Source: Actinomycetota bacterium (GTDB lineage: Bacteria > Actinomycetota > Aquicultoria > Aquicultorales > Aquicultoraceae). From it: DNA of 15,828 nt. The position numbers were made by a program, and so were the translations under genes. This document shows positions 6,628 through 13,972 of the stretch, one piece after another. Where the stretch lies: assembly GCA_030017355.1 (NCBI GenBank), contig JASEIR010000031.1, positions 1 through 15,828 of the forward strand, read 5' to 3'. The notes beneath the pieces were generated by a model. That model searched no databases. It was not told the origin of the DNA and saw only the letters and a program-made list of their open reading frames with translations. Each line of letters starts with the position of its first letter. Position 1 is the first letter of the stretch.

Positions 6628-8025
6628 ATATCCGTCCTCCTTGACGGCCCTAATCTCTTCGCTCATCATGAATACTGCCTTTTCGGCACCCTCAACATGA
6701 GCTTCAAGATATTTACGTGCCTCGTTAGGAAATAGTGCGTATGTTAAGACATCTTCCTCGTTTTTTGCCAAATCACCTATAGCATCTCTGTAATCATCCA
6801 ATGTATCTGTTAGAAGGTCAGCAGGCCTGCAGGTTAAAGGTTTTTCGTCCCCTAATATCTTTTTCTGGATTTCTTTATCTATCGGTCCAGGGGCTCGCCC
6901 ATACATGCCTTTTATATACTGCTTCATCTCATCTGGAATAATTGCCCAGCGTTTACCCGTTAAAACATTTAATACTGCCTGGGTACCGACAATCTGGCTC
7001 ATTGGCGTAACTAGCGGCGGATAACCAACCTCTGCCCTTACTCGCGGTATTTCTTCAAGCACCTCTGGCAGACGATCAAGCGCTTTTTGCTGCTCAAGTT
7101 GACTGTACAGATTTGAAATCATGCCTCCAGGTACTTGGTGTGAAAACACCTGCATGTGGGTTAAAGAAGTAACACCTCTCTGAAAACCTCTTTTTACACG
7201 AACCTCTTCCCAATACTTCGCTATAACATACAATTCCTCGAGGTCAATGCCGGTGTCGTATGGGGTATCTTTTAATGCAGCCACTATCATTTCTACAGCA
7301 GGCTGTGAATTGCCAAAGGCCAGTGGAACTGTTGCTGTATCTATTATATCAACACCAGCCTCTATTGCTTTTAGATAGTTCATTGGAGCCATTCCTCCAA
7401 TATAGTGGCAATGCAGATTTATTGGCAGGTCAAATTCCTTGCGAAACCTTTCAACAAGCTTATATGTCCTATAAGGAGTTAGTAAGGCTGCCATATCCTT
7501 TATACAAATAGAATCAACGCCCATTTCAACAAGTTCAGAAGCTGTTTCCACATAGTGTTCTAGCGTATGGACAGGACTTATGGTATAGCAAACCGCACCT
7601 TGCGCATGAGCACCTGCTTCCTTGACAGCCTCAATTGCAACCCTTAAATTTCTTGTATCGTTTAAAGCATCAAAAATTCGAAAGACGTGCATGCCGTTTT
7701 TTACAGACTCATGCACAAACCGCCGAACAATATCATCTGAGTACTGCTTATAGCCAACCAAGTTTTGGCCACGAAGGAGCATCTGAAGAGGAGTTCTTGG
7801 AGCATGCTTTTTAATTACCCTAAGCCTATCCCATGGATTTTCATCTAAAAAGCGAAGGCAGGCATCAAAAGTCGCACCACCCCAGACCTCCAGAGCATAG
7901 TAACCAATGCGATCAATCTTATCTAGGATTTTCAACATATCGTCTGTGCGCATTCTGGTTGCCCAGAGAGATTGGTGTGCGTCGCGCAGCGTTGTATCGG
8001 TTATTTTTACTGGCTTTGCTTTCAT
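6190..8025 (-). CDS. pycB: Carboxyltransferase fused to AccB-type biotin carrier (pyruvate carboxylase subunit B / OadA-like)
   Basis: The N-terminal part (1 to about 460) is a pyruvate carboxylase/oxaloacetate decarboxylase carboxyltransferase. It has [10 protein letters not shown] at 10-19 (metal ligand D15), the probable carbamylated lysine in SICIKDM (K176) and NLHCHYIGG (H205, H207). The PYC/OADA conserved region follows at about 300-420. From M467 the sequence is like a complete acetyl-CoA carboxylase [20 protein letters not shown], a variable Ser/Lys-rich linker, then [18 protein letters not shown] with the 'thumb' typical of AccB, and biotinylation site VEAMKLMN (K575). Total 611 residues. 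It occupies the place after efp where accB usually sits and is followed by accC. No membrane OadB/OadG genes are nearby, so a soluble pyruvate carboxylase is more likely than a sodium pump. Substrate identity (pyruvate, oxaloacetate, transcarboxylase) is not settled by sequence. It has its own promoter. Confidence 0.9.
   Translation of the reverse strand: MKAKPVKITDTTLRDAHQSLWATRMRTDDMLKILDKIDRIGYYALEVWGGATFDACLRFLDENPWDRLRVIKKHAPRTPLQMLLRGQNLVGYKQYSDDIVRRFVHESVKNGMHVFRIFDALNDTRNLRVAIEAVKEAGAHAQGAVCYTISPVHTLEHYVETASELVEMGVDSICIKDMAALLTPYRTYKLVERFRKEFDLPINLHCHYIGGMAPMNYLKAIEAGVDIIDTATVPLAFGNSQPAVEMIVAALKDTPYDTGIDLEELYVIAKYWEEVRVKRGFQRGVTSLTHMQVFSHQVPGGMISNLYSQLEQQKALDRLPEVLEEIPRVRAEVGYPPLVTPMSQIVGTQAVLNVLTGKRWAIIPDEMKQYIKGMYGRAPGPIDKEIQKKILGDEKPLTCRPADLLTDTLDDYRDAIGDLAKNEEDVLTYALFPNEARKYLEAHVEGAEKAVFMMSEEIRAVKEDGYMDINQVRELVKLLDESAVSEITVEEDGVKITVRKGLSPITESKASVSEKVDLPQEKTASDDSYPSHWKKITSPMVGTFYRAPSPDAEPFVDVDDEVDEGQTLCIVEAMKLMNEIAAEERGIIRKIAVENGQAVEYGQLLFLYEPV
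6628..6642 (-). promoter_or_regulatory. Consensus ribosome site inside the fusion gene
   Basis: AAGGAGG (6642-6636) lies 8 nt before the in-frame ATG at 6627. It matches the anti-Shine-Dalgarno over seven bases, better than the annotated start of the same gene (GGAG with an 11-nt spacer). Its position exactly at the boundary between the carboxyltransferase and AccB-like parts is what makes it notable. Confidence 0.55.
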
Positions 8026-8046
8026 TAAATCATCCGCTCCAATTTT

Positions 8047-8080
8047 AGAATACCCCGCCAGATATGTGACGGGGCATTCT
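8047..8080 (-). promoter_or_regulatory. Stem-loop at the predicted 5' end of the carboxyltransferase-accC transcript
   Basis: In the RNA, a 14-bp stem forms with a 6-nt loop (CAUAUC). The left arm starts AGAAUGCCCCG and the right arm ends CGGGGUAUUCU; two G-U pairs occur. It begins within about 1-2 nt of the start site predicted from the promoter just upstream and ends about 6 nt before the GGAG ribosome site. There is no U-run after it, so it is not a standard terminator. A 5'-end stabilising hairpin or a translation-control element are the likelier readings. Confidence 0.6.
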
Positions 8081-8085
8081 TAGCT

Positions 8086-8114
8086 ATTATACTTTATTTA
8101 CGCCTGCTGGTGAA
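8086..8114 (-). promoter_or_regulatory. Sigma-A-type promoter for the fusion gene and accC
   Basis: On the minus strand TTCACC (-35, 8114-8109, 4 of 6 matches) is separated by exactly 17 nt from a perfect TATAAT (-10, 8091-8086). The predicted start is near 8079. It lies in the 109-bp gap after efp, so the carboxylase genes can be transcribed independently of the aro-pepQ-efp genes. Confidence 0.6.
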
Positions 8115-8134
8115 GAACTTTTATCTGTTATATG

Positions 8135-8698
8135 CTAAACAACCACCCTTGTTATATACTCACCTGTTCTAGTGTCAACCTTAATTATATCTCCCTGCTG
8201 TATAAATAGCGGCACTTGCACGACAACACCTGTCTCCAGAGTTGCTGGTTTTGTTCCTCCGCTTGCTGTATCGCCTTTTACGCCTGGATCTGTCTGCGCC
8301 ACCTCGAGCTCTACTGCTGTTGGCAACTCAACACCAATTGCCAATCCTTCATGCATTGCAACCAGCACATTTGTGCCTTCTTTCAGATATTTTGCTTCTT
8401 CCTCAAGTAAAGATTTAGATATATTTATCTGCTCATAAGTTTCCGTATCCATAAAAATATAATCGCTTCCATCGTTATAGAGATATTGCATTGGTCTTCT
8501 ATTAACTACTGCTTGCTCTACTTTCTCGCCAGCTCTAAAGGTTTTATCGATTACAGCGCCAGTTTTGAAATTTTTAAGTTTAGTCCTAACAAAGGCGCCA
8601 CCTTTCCCAGGCTTAACGTGTTGAAATTCGACAATTTGATACAGCACTCCATCAAGCTCGATGGTCATCCCGTTTTTGAATTGATTGGTTGATATCAC
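8135..8698 (-). CDS. efp: Translation elongation factor P
   Basis: EF-P binds between the P and E sites of stalled ribosomes and promotes peptide-bond formation at consecutive prolines. The 187-residue protein has the three beta-barrel layout: KOW-like domain I (1-65), OB domain II (about 68-128) and C-terminal OB domain III (about 129-187). The domain I loop tip is [16 protein letters not shown] with Lys32 at the position that is modified in bacteria that modify EF-P. The end, [17 protein letters not shown], is the family C-terminal signature. The start is GTG at 8698, supported by a strong GGAGGT site (8712-8707) 8 nt upstream. No EF-P-modifying enzyme gene is in the window. It is 44 bp after pepQ, the usual neighbour. 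Confidence 0.97.
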   Translation of the reverse strand: MISTNQFKNGMTIELDGVLYQIVEFQHVKPGKGGAFVRTKLKNFKTGAVIDKTFRAGEKVEQAVVNRRPMQYLYNDGSDYIFMDTETYEQINISKSLLEEEAKYLKEGTNVLVAMHEGLAIGVELPTAVELEVAQTDPGVKGDTASGGTKPATLETGVVVQVPLFIQQGDIIKVDTRTGEYITRVVV

Positions 8699-8742
8699 TT
8701 GTTTTAGACCTCCATTTCAGACATCAGATATCACCAATTATT

Positions 8743-9834
8743 TTACAAAACCACGAGCTCTTTCGTCGAGTGAGTCAACACTTTATATCCTGCCTTGGTA
8801 ACCAGCACAAGATCTTCAATTCTAACCCCACCCAGATTGCTTATATAAATACCTGGCTCTATTGTAATAACCATGTTGGATTTTAATACATCTTTGCTCC
8901 CTTTACCAAGAACCGGCGCTTCATGAACCTCTAAACCCACACCATGCCCAAGATTATGAACAAAGGCTTCGCCATATCCTTTCTTACCAACTAGCTCTCT
9001 TGCGATACTATCTAATTCTTGGCATTCAACCTTCGGCGCAACTTTACTTAGCGCAGTCTCCTGTGCCTCTTTAACTAGACTATATATTTGCTTCTGCTTC
9101 TTGCTTGCCTTTCCAACCACAACCGTTCTTGTCATATCCGAGTGATAACCGCCAACTACAGCGCCAAAATCCATTTTTACAAAATCCCCAACCTCTATTT
9201 TCTTTCCAGAGGGCGTTGCATGCGGTACGGCCGAATTAACGCCTGAAGCAACAATTGTCTCAAAGCTAGATTTTTCCGAGCCATTTTTCCTCATAAAGTA
9301 GTCCAGTTCAATGCTTATATCTATCTCGGTCACGCCTGGCTTTATAAAATCAAGAATATACTGAAATGCTGCATCACCTATTTCTGCCGCTTTGGTTATT
9401 TTCTGGATTTCATAGGCATCTTTTACCTCCCTTAGCGGTTCAACAAGCCCAGATGTACCAACCAGCTTTATGCCTTCAAATTCCCTTTTTAACCTCTCAA
9501 ACTGCTTTACAGTTATATGCGAGGCCTCAAACCCTAACGATTGGTAGGCTGCTCCCTTAACTAAGCCAACAAGCTCTTCAAATGACGATTTCGTCCAGGG
9601 AATTATTTTATCAGCAAATGCGCTTCTTATTGTTTCTTCATAATACCTTCTATCAATAACTAGAATGGATTCCGAAGAATCAATCAGTAGCCTTACCCTT
9701 GCTCCAGTATAGCCACCACTAGAGCCACTTAAATAGAAAATATTATTTGGCTCGCTTACCATCAGCGCATCAATTTTCGCCGCTTCTATTCGCCTTCTTA
9801 GCCTTTCTAATCGTCTCTTATAATCAGGAACCAT
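8743..9834 (-). CDS. pepQ: M24-family Xaa-Pro-type aminopeptidase
   Basis: A two-domain creatinase/prolidase-type metallopeptidase of 363 residues that probably removes or cleaves next to proline in peptides in the cytoplasm. The N-terminal domain (1 to about 130) has ALMVSEPNNIFYLSG. The C-terminal pita-bread domain carries all five metal ligands: D222 (MDFGA), D233 (SDMTRT), H297 (HNLGHGVGLEVHE), E326 (IEPGIY) and E340 (VRIEDLV). I prefer ATG at 9834, which has a GAAGAG site 6 nt upstream and leaves 10 nt after aroQ. A TTG at 9852, overlapping aroQ, would add six residues. Pairing with efp is widespread and fits a shared proline theme. Whether it acts on Xaa-Pro N-termini or on Xaa-Pro dipeptides is not decidable here. 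Confidence 0.92.
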   Translation of the reverse strand: MVPDYKRRLERLRRRIEAAKIDALMVSEPNNIFYLSGSSGGYTGARVRLLIDSSESILVIDRRYYEETIRSAFADKIIPWTKSSFEELVGLVKGAAYQSLGFEASHITVKQFERLKREFEGIKLVGTSGLVEPLREVKDAYEIQKITKAAEIGDAAFQYILDFIKPGVTEIDISIELDYFMRKNGSEKSSFETIVASGVNSAVPHATPSGKKIEVGDFVKMDFGAVVGGYHSDMTRTVVVGKASKKQKQIYSLVKEAQETALSKVAPKVECQELDSIARELVGKKGYGEAFVHNLGHGVGLEVHEAPVLGKGSKDVLKSNMVITIEPGIYISNLGGVRIEDLVLVTKAGYKVLTHSTKELVVL

Positions 9835-9844
9835 TACTTGCTCT

Positions 9845-10279
9845 TCATCCAAGTATTCCGGCAGCTGCCTTTATCGCCAGTAGATAGCTATGCCGACCAA
9901 ACCCTACAATTTGTCCAATAGCAACTGGTGCTATGACCGATTTGTGCCTGAATTCTTCCCTTGCATGTATATTTGAGAGATGCACTTCAATTGCCGGTAT
10001 CTTAACGGCAGCCAAAGCATCTCTAATCGCTATGCTATAGTGCGTCAATGCCCCTGGATTTATTATTATGCAATCAAACCTCCCCAAAGCTGACTGGATT
10101 TTATCAACAATCTCTCCCTCATGGTTTGATTGAAATATTTCAACTTCAAGTTCGTAGCGCTTGACCTCTTCTTTAATGCTTTCATTAATCTCATCCAGCG
10201 TGGTCATACCATAAACCTCCACCTCACGCTTACCAAGCATATTCAAATTAGGCCCATGAATCACGAGAACTTTTCTCAT
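9845..10279 (-). CDS. aroQ: Type II 3-dehydroquinate dehydratase
   Basis: This enzyme dehydrates 3-dehydroquinate to 3-dehydroshikimate, the third shikimate-pathway step. The 144 residues match the compact dodecameric type II family. The N-terminus is [21 protein letters not shown], with catalytic Arg18 and Tyr23 on the flexible lid. [16 protein letters not shown] follows (His80), then [17 protein letters not shown] (H100, R107, R111). The ATG lies 2 nt after the aroB stop, so the pair is tightly coupled; the ribosome site is formed by the G-rich last codons of aroB. No residue important to the family appears missing. Confidence 0.97.
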   Translation of the reverse strand: MRKVLVIHGPNLNMLGKREVEVYGMTTLDEINESIKEEVKRYELEVEIFQSNHEGEIVDKIQSALGRFDCIIINPGALTHYSIAIRDALAAVKIPAIEVHLSNIHAREEFRHKSVIAPVAIGQIVGFGRHSYLLAIKAAAGILG

Positions 10280-10281
10280 CT

Positions 10282-11373
10282 TTATCCCCCGCTTATAAAT
10301 TCCTCGAGCACAGAAGACAGTAAGCTATCATCAATTCTTTGTACTATTGGATTCCCAACCCCACCTAGAAGAACAAATACATGACCTCCCATTGATCGCT
10401 TCTTGTCCCTTTTCATGACATCGATAAGCTCATCCGAATTTGCTGATGGAATTGACGTTGGAAGTCCATACGATGCTATAAGGTTTTTATGAAGCTCAAC
10501 TACATCTTTATCTACTAGCCCAAGCCTATTGCTTAATTTTGCTGCAAAAACCATTCCAATAGCAACTGCCTGGCCATGTGAGAATCCATATTTTGTGGTT
10601 GATTCAATTGCATGTCCCAATGTATGTCCATAATTTAAGAAGGCTCTAATTCCAGCATCGCGCTCGTCTTTCTCAACAATCTCTCCCTTAATGGAGCAAC
10701 TTAATTTTACAACTTCGGTTAAAACATCTGCATTTCTTGCCAATATACCTTCTCTTTTATCCAGTAGTATTTTAAGCAGCGGGTTGCCTTTAATGAAAGC
10801 ATACTTGACTACCTCTGCAAGGCCATCTGAAAAGTCATCATTGGATAGGGTCTTTAACGTTAAGATATCGATGTAGACAAATGATGGCTGGTAAAAAGCG
10901 CCTATCATGTTTTTGCCAAGCGCATGATTTACAGCCACCTTACCACCAACACTGCTATCGACCTGGGCAAGCAGCGTGGTTGGAACCTGCACATATGGTA
11001 TTCCTCTTTCATAAGTAGCTGCAACAAAACCTGCAAGGTCTCCAACAACACCACCCCCCAGAGCAACAATGCTATCTTTTCTCTCAAAGCCCTTAATTAT
11101 TAATTCACTATAAACTGTATCAGCAACGCCTAAGGATTTTGCAATTTCTCCATCCGGAACAAGAATTAGCTCATAATCAACTGAATTGCTAATAAGCGAT
11201 CTTTTTATTCTCTCTCCGCAATAGCCCCATACTTTTTCGTTAGATATTACAGCAGCTCGTGAGCTCTCAAACTTTTCCTTAAACTTTGCTGCGAAATCCT
11301 GCAAGATGTCCTCACCGATATATATTGGGTAGCTTCGGCTGCCCAAATCAATATTTACAATCTGGTTAATCAA
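10282..11373 (-). CDS. aroB: 3-dehydroquinate synthase
   Basis: AroB converts DAHP to 3-dehydroquinate with NAD and a divalent metal, the second shikimate-pathway step. The 363-residue protein has the NAD-binding [19 protein letters not shown] (106-124) followed by [15 protein letters not shown] (131-145). The metal ligands are E187 ([14 protein letters not shown]), H250 ([12 protein letters not shown]) and H266 ([11 protein letters not shown]). The start is TTG at 11373 with GGAGAG 6 nt upstream; nearby ATG and TTG codons in other frames stop at once. It lies 15 nt after aroK and 2 nt before aroQ. It is a complete and ordinary family member. Confidence 0.97.
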   Translation of the reverse strand: MINQIVNIDLGSRSYPIYIGEDILQDFAAKFKEKFESSRAAVISNEKVWGYCGERIKRSLISNSVDYELILVPDGEIAKSLGVADTVYSELIIKGFERKDSIVALGGGVVGDLAGFVAATYERGIPYVQVPTTLLAQVDSSVGGKVAVNHALGKNMIGAFYQPSFVYIDILTLKTLSNDDFSDGLAEVVKYAFIKGNPLLKILLDKREGILARNADVLTEVVKLSCSIKGEIVEKDERDAGIRAFLNYGHTLGHAIESTTKYGFSHGQAVAIGMVFAAKLSNRLGLVDKDVVELHKNLIASYGLPTSIPSANSDELIDVMKRDKKRSMGGHVFVLLGGVGNPIVQRIDDSLLSSVLEEFISGG

Positions 11374-11388
11374 TCCAAGCTCTCCATT

Positions 11389-11931
11389 CTATCTATTAAT
11401 TTTCTTGCATTCTCTAGGTTTTCTTGCCTCTACTACTTCTATAATCGATTCCACTACCTCATCTAAATTTTTGCCAGTTGTATCTACAACCAAATCGGCT
11501 ACGTCTTGATATAGCGGTTCCCTCTCTTTAAGCAAACGATCAATCTCTACTTTTGGATTAGATACGTTTAATAGTGGCCTTTTATCTGCAGTATTTCCAA
11601 CCCTGACAAACAGCTCAGATGGCTCGGCTTTAAGATAAACAACAAATGCTTTTTGCTTTAGCGCTTTTCTATTCTCTTCACGCAGTACAATACCACCGCC
11701 GCAGGATATAATAGCAGCACTACCTTGAAGAATCTCTACAAGTGCTTCTGATTCTAGCTGCCTAAATGCGTCTTCTCCATCACTGCTAAATATTTCAGGA
11801 ATCGACTTTTCCGCTTTCTTTTCCACATATTGGTCAACATCAATAAATTGGTAGCCTAGCTGGCTGGAAAGAACCCGCCCTACTGTAGTTTTCCCGGACC
11901 CCATAGGGCCAACCAATGCAATATTTAGCAA
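11389..11931 (-). CDS. aroK: Shikimate kinase
   Basis: AroK phosphorylates shikimate at the 3-hydroxyl using ATP. The 180-residue protein has a Walker A loop GPMGSGKTT (8-16) and substrate aspartates in FIDVDQYVE (D31, D33). GEDAFRQLE carries R57, and the Walker B-like CGGGIV lies around 77-82. The lid arginine is in DKRPLL (R118), and [15 protein letters not shown] (R137) follows. The start is TTG at 11931, overlapping the last codons of aroC by 7 nt, with AGAGGT 7 nt upstream. This overlap implies translational coupling. The C-terminal tail is Lys/Arg-rich ([10 protein letters not shown]) and slightly longer than in many family members. Confidence 0.96.
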   Translation of the reverse strand: MLNIALVGPMGSGKTTVGRVLSSQLGYQFIDVDQYVEKKAEKSIPEIFSSDGEDAFRQLESEALVEILQGSAAIISCGGGIVLREENRKALKQKAFVVYLKAEPSELFVRVGNTADKRPLLNVSNPKVEIDRLLKEREPLYQDVADLVVDTTGKNLDEVVESIIEVVEARKPRECKKINR

Positions 11932-13082
11932 TCTTCCAACCTCTTTAAATAATGGTCGTAAGCAGCTTTTGTATCGTTAATGGAATCTCCGCCAAACTTG
12001 CTTAGAAAAGCCTTTGCAATTTCAAAAGCAACCACTGCTTCTGCTATCACAGCCGCCGCTGGTACAGCGCAAACATCAGACCTCTCTCTTACAGCCTCAA
12101 CGGGCTGTTTTGTTTCAATATCAACGGTTCTTAGCGGTTGCATGAGTGTTGGTATTGGCTTCATGGCTGCTCTTACAATAATTGTTTCGCCGTTTGACAT
12201 GCCGCCTTCTATGCCGCCAGCTCTATTTGTTTGCCGATAATAACCTCGGCCTTCTTCGTAAAATATCTCATCGTGTGCTTTTGAGCCAGGCTTAGCTGCA
12301 AGAGCAAACCCCTCGCCAACTTCAACACCTTTTATTGCCTGTATCGACATAACTGCTCGGGCAATGTTCCCACTAAGACGTTCCTCCCACGAGGTATAAC
12401 TTCCAAGACCTGGAGGGCATCCATAAACAAGGACTTCAAAAGTTCCACCGACGGTGTCCTTTTTCTCCCTAGCCTCCTTAATTGCTTTAACCATTTTTGT
12501 TTCAGCGCTCTTATCGAAAGTTCTAACTGGAGACTGGTCAATCACCTCAAGATCCGATAGCTCTGGAGCCTTATCTAGACTTGCCTTTACTTGACCAATT
12601 GATGTTACATGGCTTAGCACTGATATGTTAAATTCACCAAGTAAAACTTTTGCAATTGCTCCTGCCGCAACTCTTGCGGCAGTTTCGCGAGCACTTGACC
12701 TCTCAAGAACATTTCGAATGTCACTCTGCCCTGTTTTCAGAATTCCACTTAAATCAGCATGCCCTGGCCTTGGCTGCGTAATCCTTTCAACTTGTGCCGA
12801 AGTTTCTTCTGCTGACATTTTTTCTCGCCAATTTTTCCAATCAAGATTTTCAATCATTAAAGCTATAGGAGAGCCAAGGGTATATCCAAATCTTATACCA
12901 CTTAAAACTTTGGCCTTATCCTTTTCAATTTTCATTCGGCCGCCCCTGCCAAAGCCAAGCTGTCTCCGTGCCAACTCTTTATTTATTTGCTCCACGTTTA
13001 TCTTCAGACCAGCCGGTATTCCCTCTACAATAGCAACCAAGGCCAGTCCATGTGATTCCCCAGCAGTCACATACTTTAACAC
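11925..13082 (-). CDS. aroC: Chorismate synthase
   Basis: AroC eliminates phosphate from EPSP to give chorismate, the last common step to aromatic amino acids, folate and quinones; it needs reduced FMN. The 385-residue protein begins [20 protein letters not shown] (H11 in the first signature). It has [15 protein letters not shown] (41-55), [12 protein letters not shown] (102-113), [19 protein letters not shown] (127-145) and the C-terminal signature [34 protein letters not shown] chose GTG at 13082 because AGAGGA lies 9 nt upstream and the protein then starts where the family does. A TTG at 13106 would add eight unrelated residues. It is the first gene of the aro operon, downstream of a good promoter. 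Confidence 0.97.
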   Translation of the reverse strand: MLKYVTAGESHGLALVAIVEGIPAGLKINVEQINKELARRQLGFGRGGRMKIEKDKAKVLSGIRFGYTLGSPIALMIENLDWKNWREKMSAEETSAQVERITQPRPGHADLSGILKTGQSDIRNVLERSSARETAARVAAGAIAKVLLGEFNISVLSHVTSIGQVKASLDKAPELSDLEVIDQSPVRTFDKSAETKMVKAIKEAREKKDTVGGTFEVLVYGCPPGLGSYTSWEERLSGNIARAVMSIQAIKGVEVGEGFALAAKPGSKAHDEIFYEEGRGYYRQTNRAGGIEGGMSNGETIIVRAAMKPIPTLMQPLRTVDIETKQPVEAVRERSDVCAVPAAAVIAEAVVAFEIAKAFLSKFGGDSINDTKAAYDHYLKRLEDC

Positions 13083-13142
13083 GCAGACCCATCCTCTATC
13101 CAGCAATCTCTAACCTAGAATGTATATCAGTAATATATCGAC

Positions 13143-13178
13143 CTAACCAACTAAAAAATAAAAATTACTATTTATCAT
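13143..13178 (-). CDS. Possible 11-residue leader peptide upstream of aroC
   Basis: Within the predicted aroC leader RNA an ATG at 13178 opens an 11-codon ORF, MINSNFYFLVG, ending in TAG 60 nt before aroC. The Phe-Tyr-Phe triplet is suggestive ahead of an aromatic biosynthesis operon. Against it, the ribosome site is weak (GAG about 11 nt upstream). The region is very T-rich, so TTT/TAT codons are expected by chance, and no GC-rich terminator with a U-run follows. I list it as a candidate only. Confidence 0.2.
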   Translation of the reverse strand: MINSNFYFLVG

Positions 13179-13191
13179 TATTTAATTTCTC

Positions 13192-13224
13192 GGTTCGCGC
13201 TTTGAGCTCGCGGAGCCGCAAACC
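13192..13224 (-). promoter_or_regulatory. Stem-loop at the predicted 5' end of the aro operon transcript
   Basis: In the RNA, GGUUUGCG pairs with CGCGAACC (8 bp, one U-G). Between the arms, GCUC-CGC-GAGC can form an inner stem, and UUUG/CAAA offers an alternative pairing. The structure begins at the nucleotide predicted for transcription start. It is followed by A/U-rich sequence with a T-run only about 25-40 nt later, so it is not a simple terminator. Confidence 0.5.
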
Positions 13225-13231
13225 TGCATTA

Positions 13232-13260
13232 ATTATAACGCACTGGGCGCACCCTGTCGC
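13232..13260 (-). promoter_or_regulatory. Sigma-A-type promoter for the aro operon
   Basis: On the minus strand GCGACA (-35, 13260-13255, 4 of 6 matches) is followed after exactly 17 nt by a perfect TATAAT (-10, 13237-13232). Predicted start is near 13225, giving a leader of about 143 nt before the aroC GTG. This separates aro transcription from the pilus genes upstream. Confidence 0.6.
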
Positions 13261-13323
13261 TATACACCAGAAGTTTTGAGGTATCACACGTGGATTAAAA
13301 GTGGGTATACTTAAAAGCAGTGT

Positions 13324-13938
13324 TTACTTAACTATTTGCTCCCCAAGCTGAAGCGTTAGCCTATTATCGCCGTAAAGTATAGTGATACTGCCATCGCCAA
13401 TATCTATAACCTGAAACGGTGAGCTGTCAATCATGTCCCCTGCTTTTACATCATATGCCTGCCCCTTGTAAATAACGGTGGCATATTGCTGCCCATCCCT
13501 GCTAAATATATCCGCAAGATAAAGCGTGTCTGATGCACGTATCAACTCATCGCCTGATCCAGTTTGGGTGCTTTCCTGAGAACTGCCAGAGGCTGTAAGC
13601 GCTGAACTAGTGCTTTCAATAAGAGGCTCAAAGGGATCTCTAAATCCGCTAATATCAACCGTACCCGTGCTCTCCGGTATTGATGGTGTTGAAGTATTTT
13701 CATTTGCAGCCTGCGCGGTGCTGCTTGATTCCTGATTTTGAACATTGTTTCCTTGCCCCGAAGTTGTAGCTGGAGGTTGAATGCTCGGCCCCGGGATAGC
13801 AAACGTTGCTACTAACACGACTGCTAAAACAAGAATAACAAGTGCCAGCCCAGCAGCAATACCCTTGCCTCGTGGTGTTAGTATAGCTTCTTTAATCTTT
13901 GCAAATTTTTCTGTTCTCTGTTTTATTCTTGTACCCAT
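13324..13938 (-). CDS. PilP-like type IV pilus assembly protein
   Basis: The 204-residue protein has a basic cytoplasmic N-terminus, one membrane segment (about 28-50, GIAAGLALVILVLAVVLVAT) and a long Ser/Thr/Gln/Asn-rich linker (about 52-98). A DPFEPL motif follows near 101, then a C-terminal beta domain (about 135-204). That domain has the pattern LADIFSRDGQQYATVIYKG, then GDMIDSSPFQVIDIGDGSITI, then LQLGEQI. This layout resembles PilP/GspC periplasmic domains, which link the PilNO platform to the secretin. The similarity is by pattern and position, directly after pilM-pilN-pilO, not by a strong signature. No secretin gene pilQ follows. The transmembrane anchor replaces the PilP lipoprotein signal. 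ATG is 34 nt after pilO. It ends the pilus block. Confidence 0.6.
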   Translation of the reverse strand: MGTRIKQRTEKFAKIKEAILTPRGKGIAAGLALVILVLAVVLVATFAIPGPSIQPPATTSGQGNNVQNQESSSTAQAANENTSTPSIPESTGTVDISGFRDPFEPLIESTSSALTASGSSQESTQTGSGDELIRASDTLYLADIFSRDGQQYATVIYKGQAYDVKAGDMIDSSPFQVIDIGDGSITILYGDNRLTLQLGEQIVK

Positions 13939-13972
13939 CTTTCCATCACCAATTTACTTGCTAGCCACATGC

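Noticed and set aside
8023..8033. Two-codon ORF (ATG ATT TAA) overlapping the start of the fusion gene
   Set aside because: Only 3 nt from the GGAG site and too short to distinguish from chance.
8047..8080. Rho-independent terminator after efp
   Set aside because: The stem is strong, but no U-run follows on either strand, and it begins at a predicted transcription start.
9845..9852. TTG start for the Xaa-Pro peptidase overlapping aroQ
   Set aside because: Ribosome site weak compared with that of the ATG at 9834; kept as an alternative only.
12625..13113. Long plus-strand open frame (about 160 codons) opposite aroC
   Set aside because: It lies antisense to the well-conserved chorismate synthase, has no family pattern and reflects codon bias of the real gene.
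13261..13320. Imperfect inverted repeat around GTATACCCAC and GTGTGATAC after the PilP-like gene
   Set aside because: The arms match poorly and there is no U-run, so it is not a supportable terminator.
13083..13323. T-box, TPP or other known riboswitch in the aroC leader
   Set aside because: I could not find the conserved T-box sequence or other recognisable riboswitch cores; only a simple stem-loop and A/T-rich sequence are seen.
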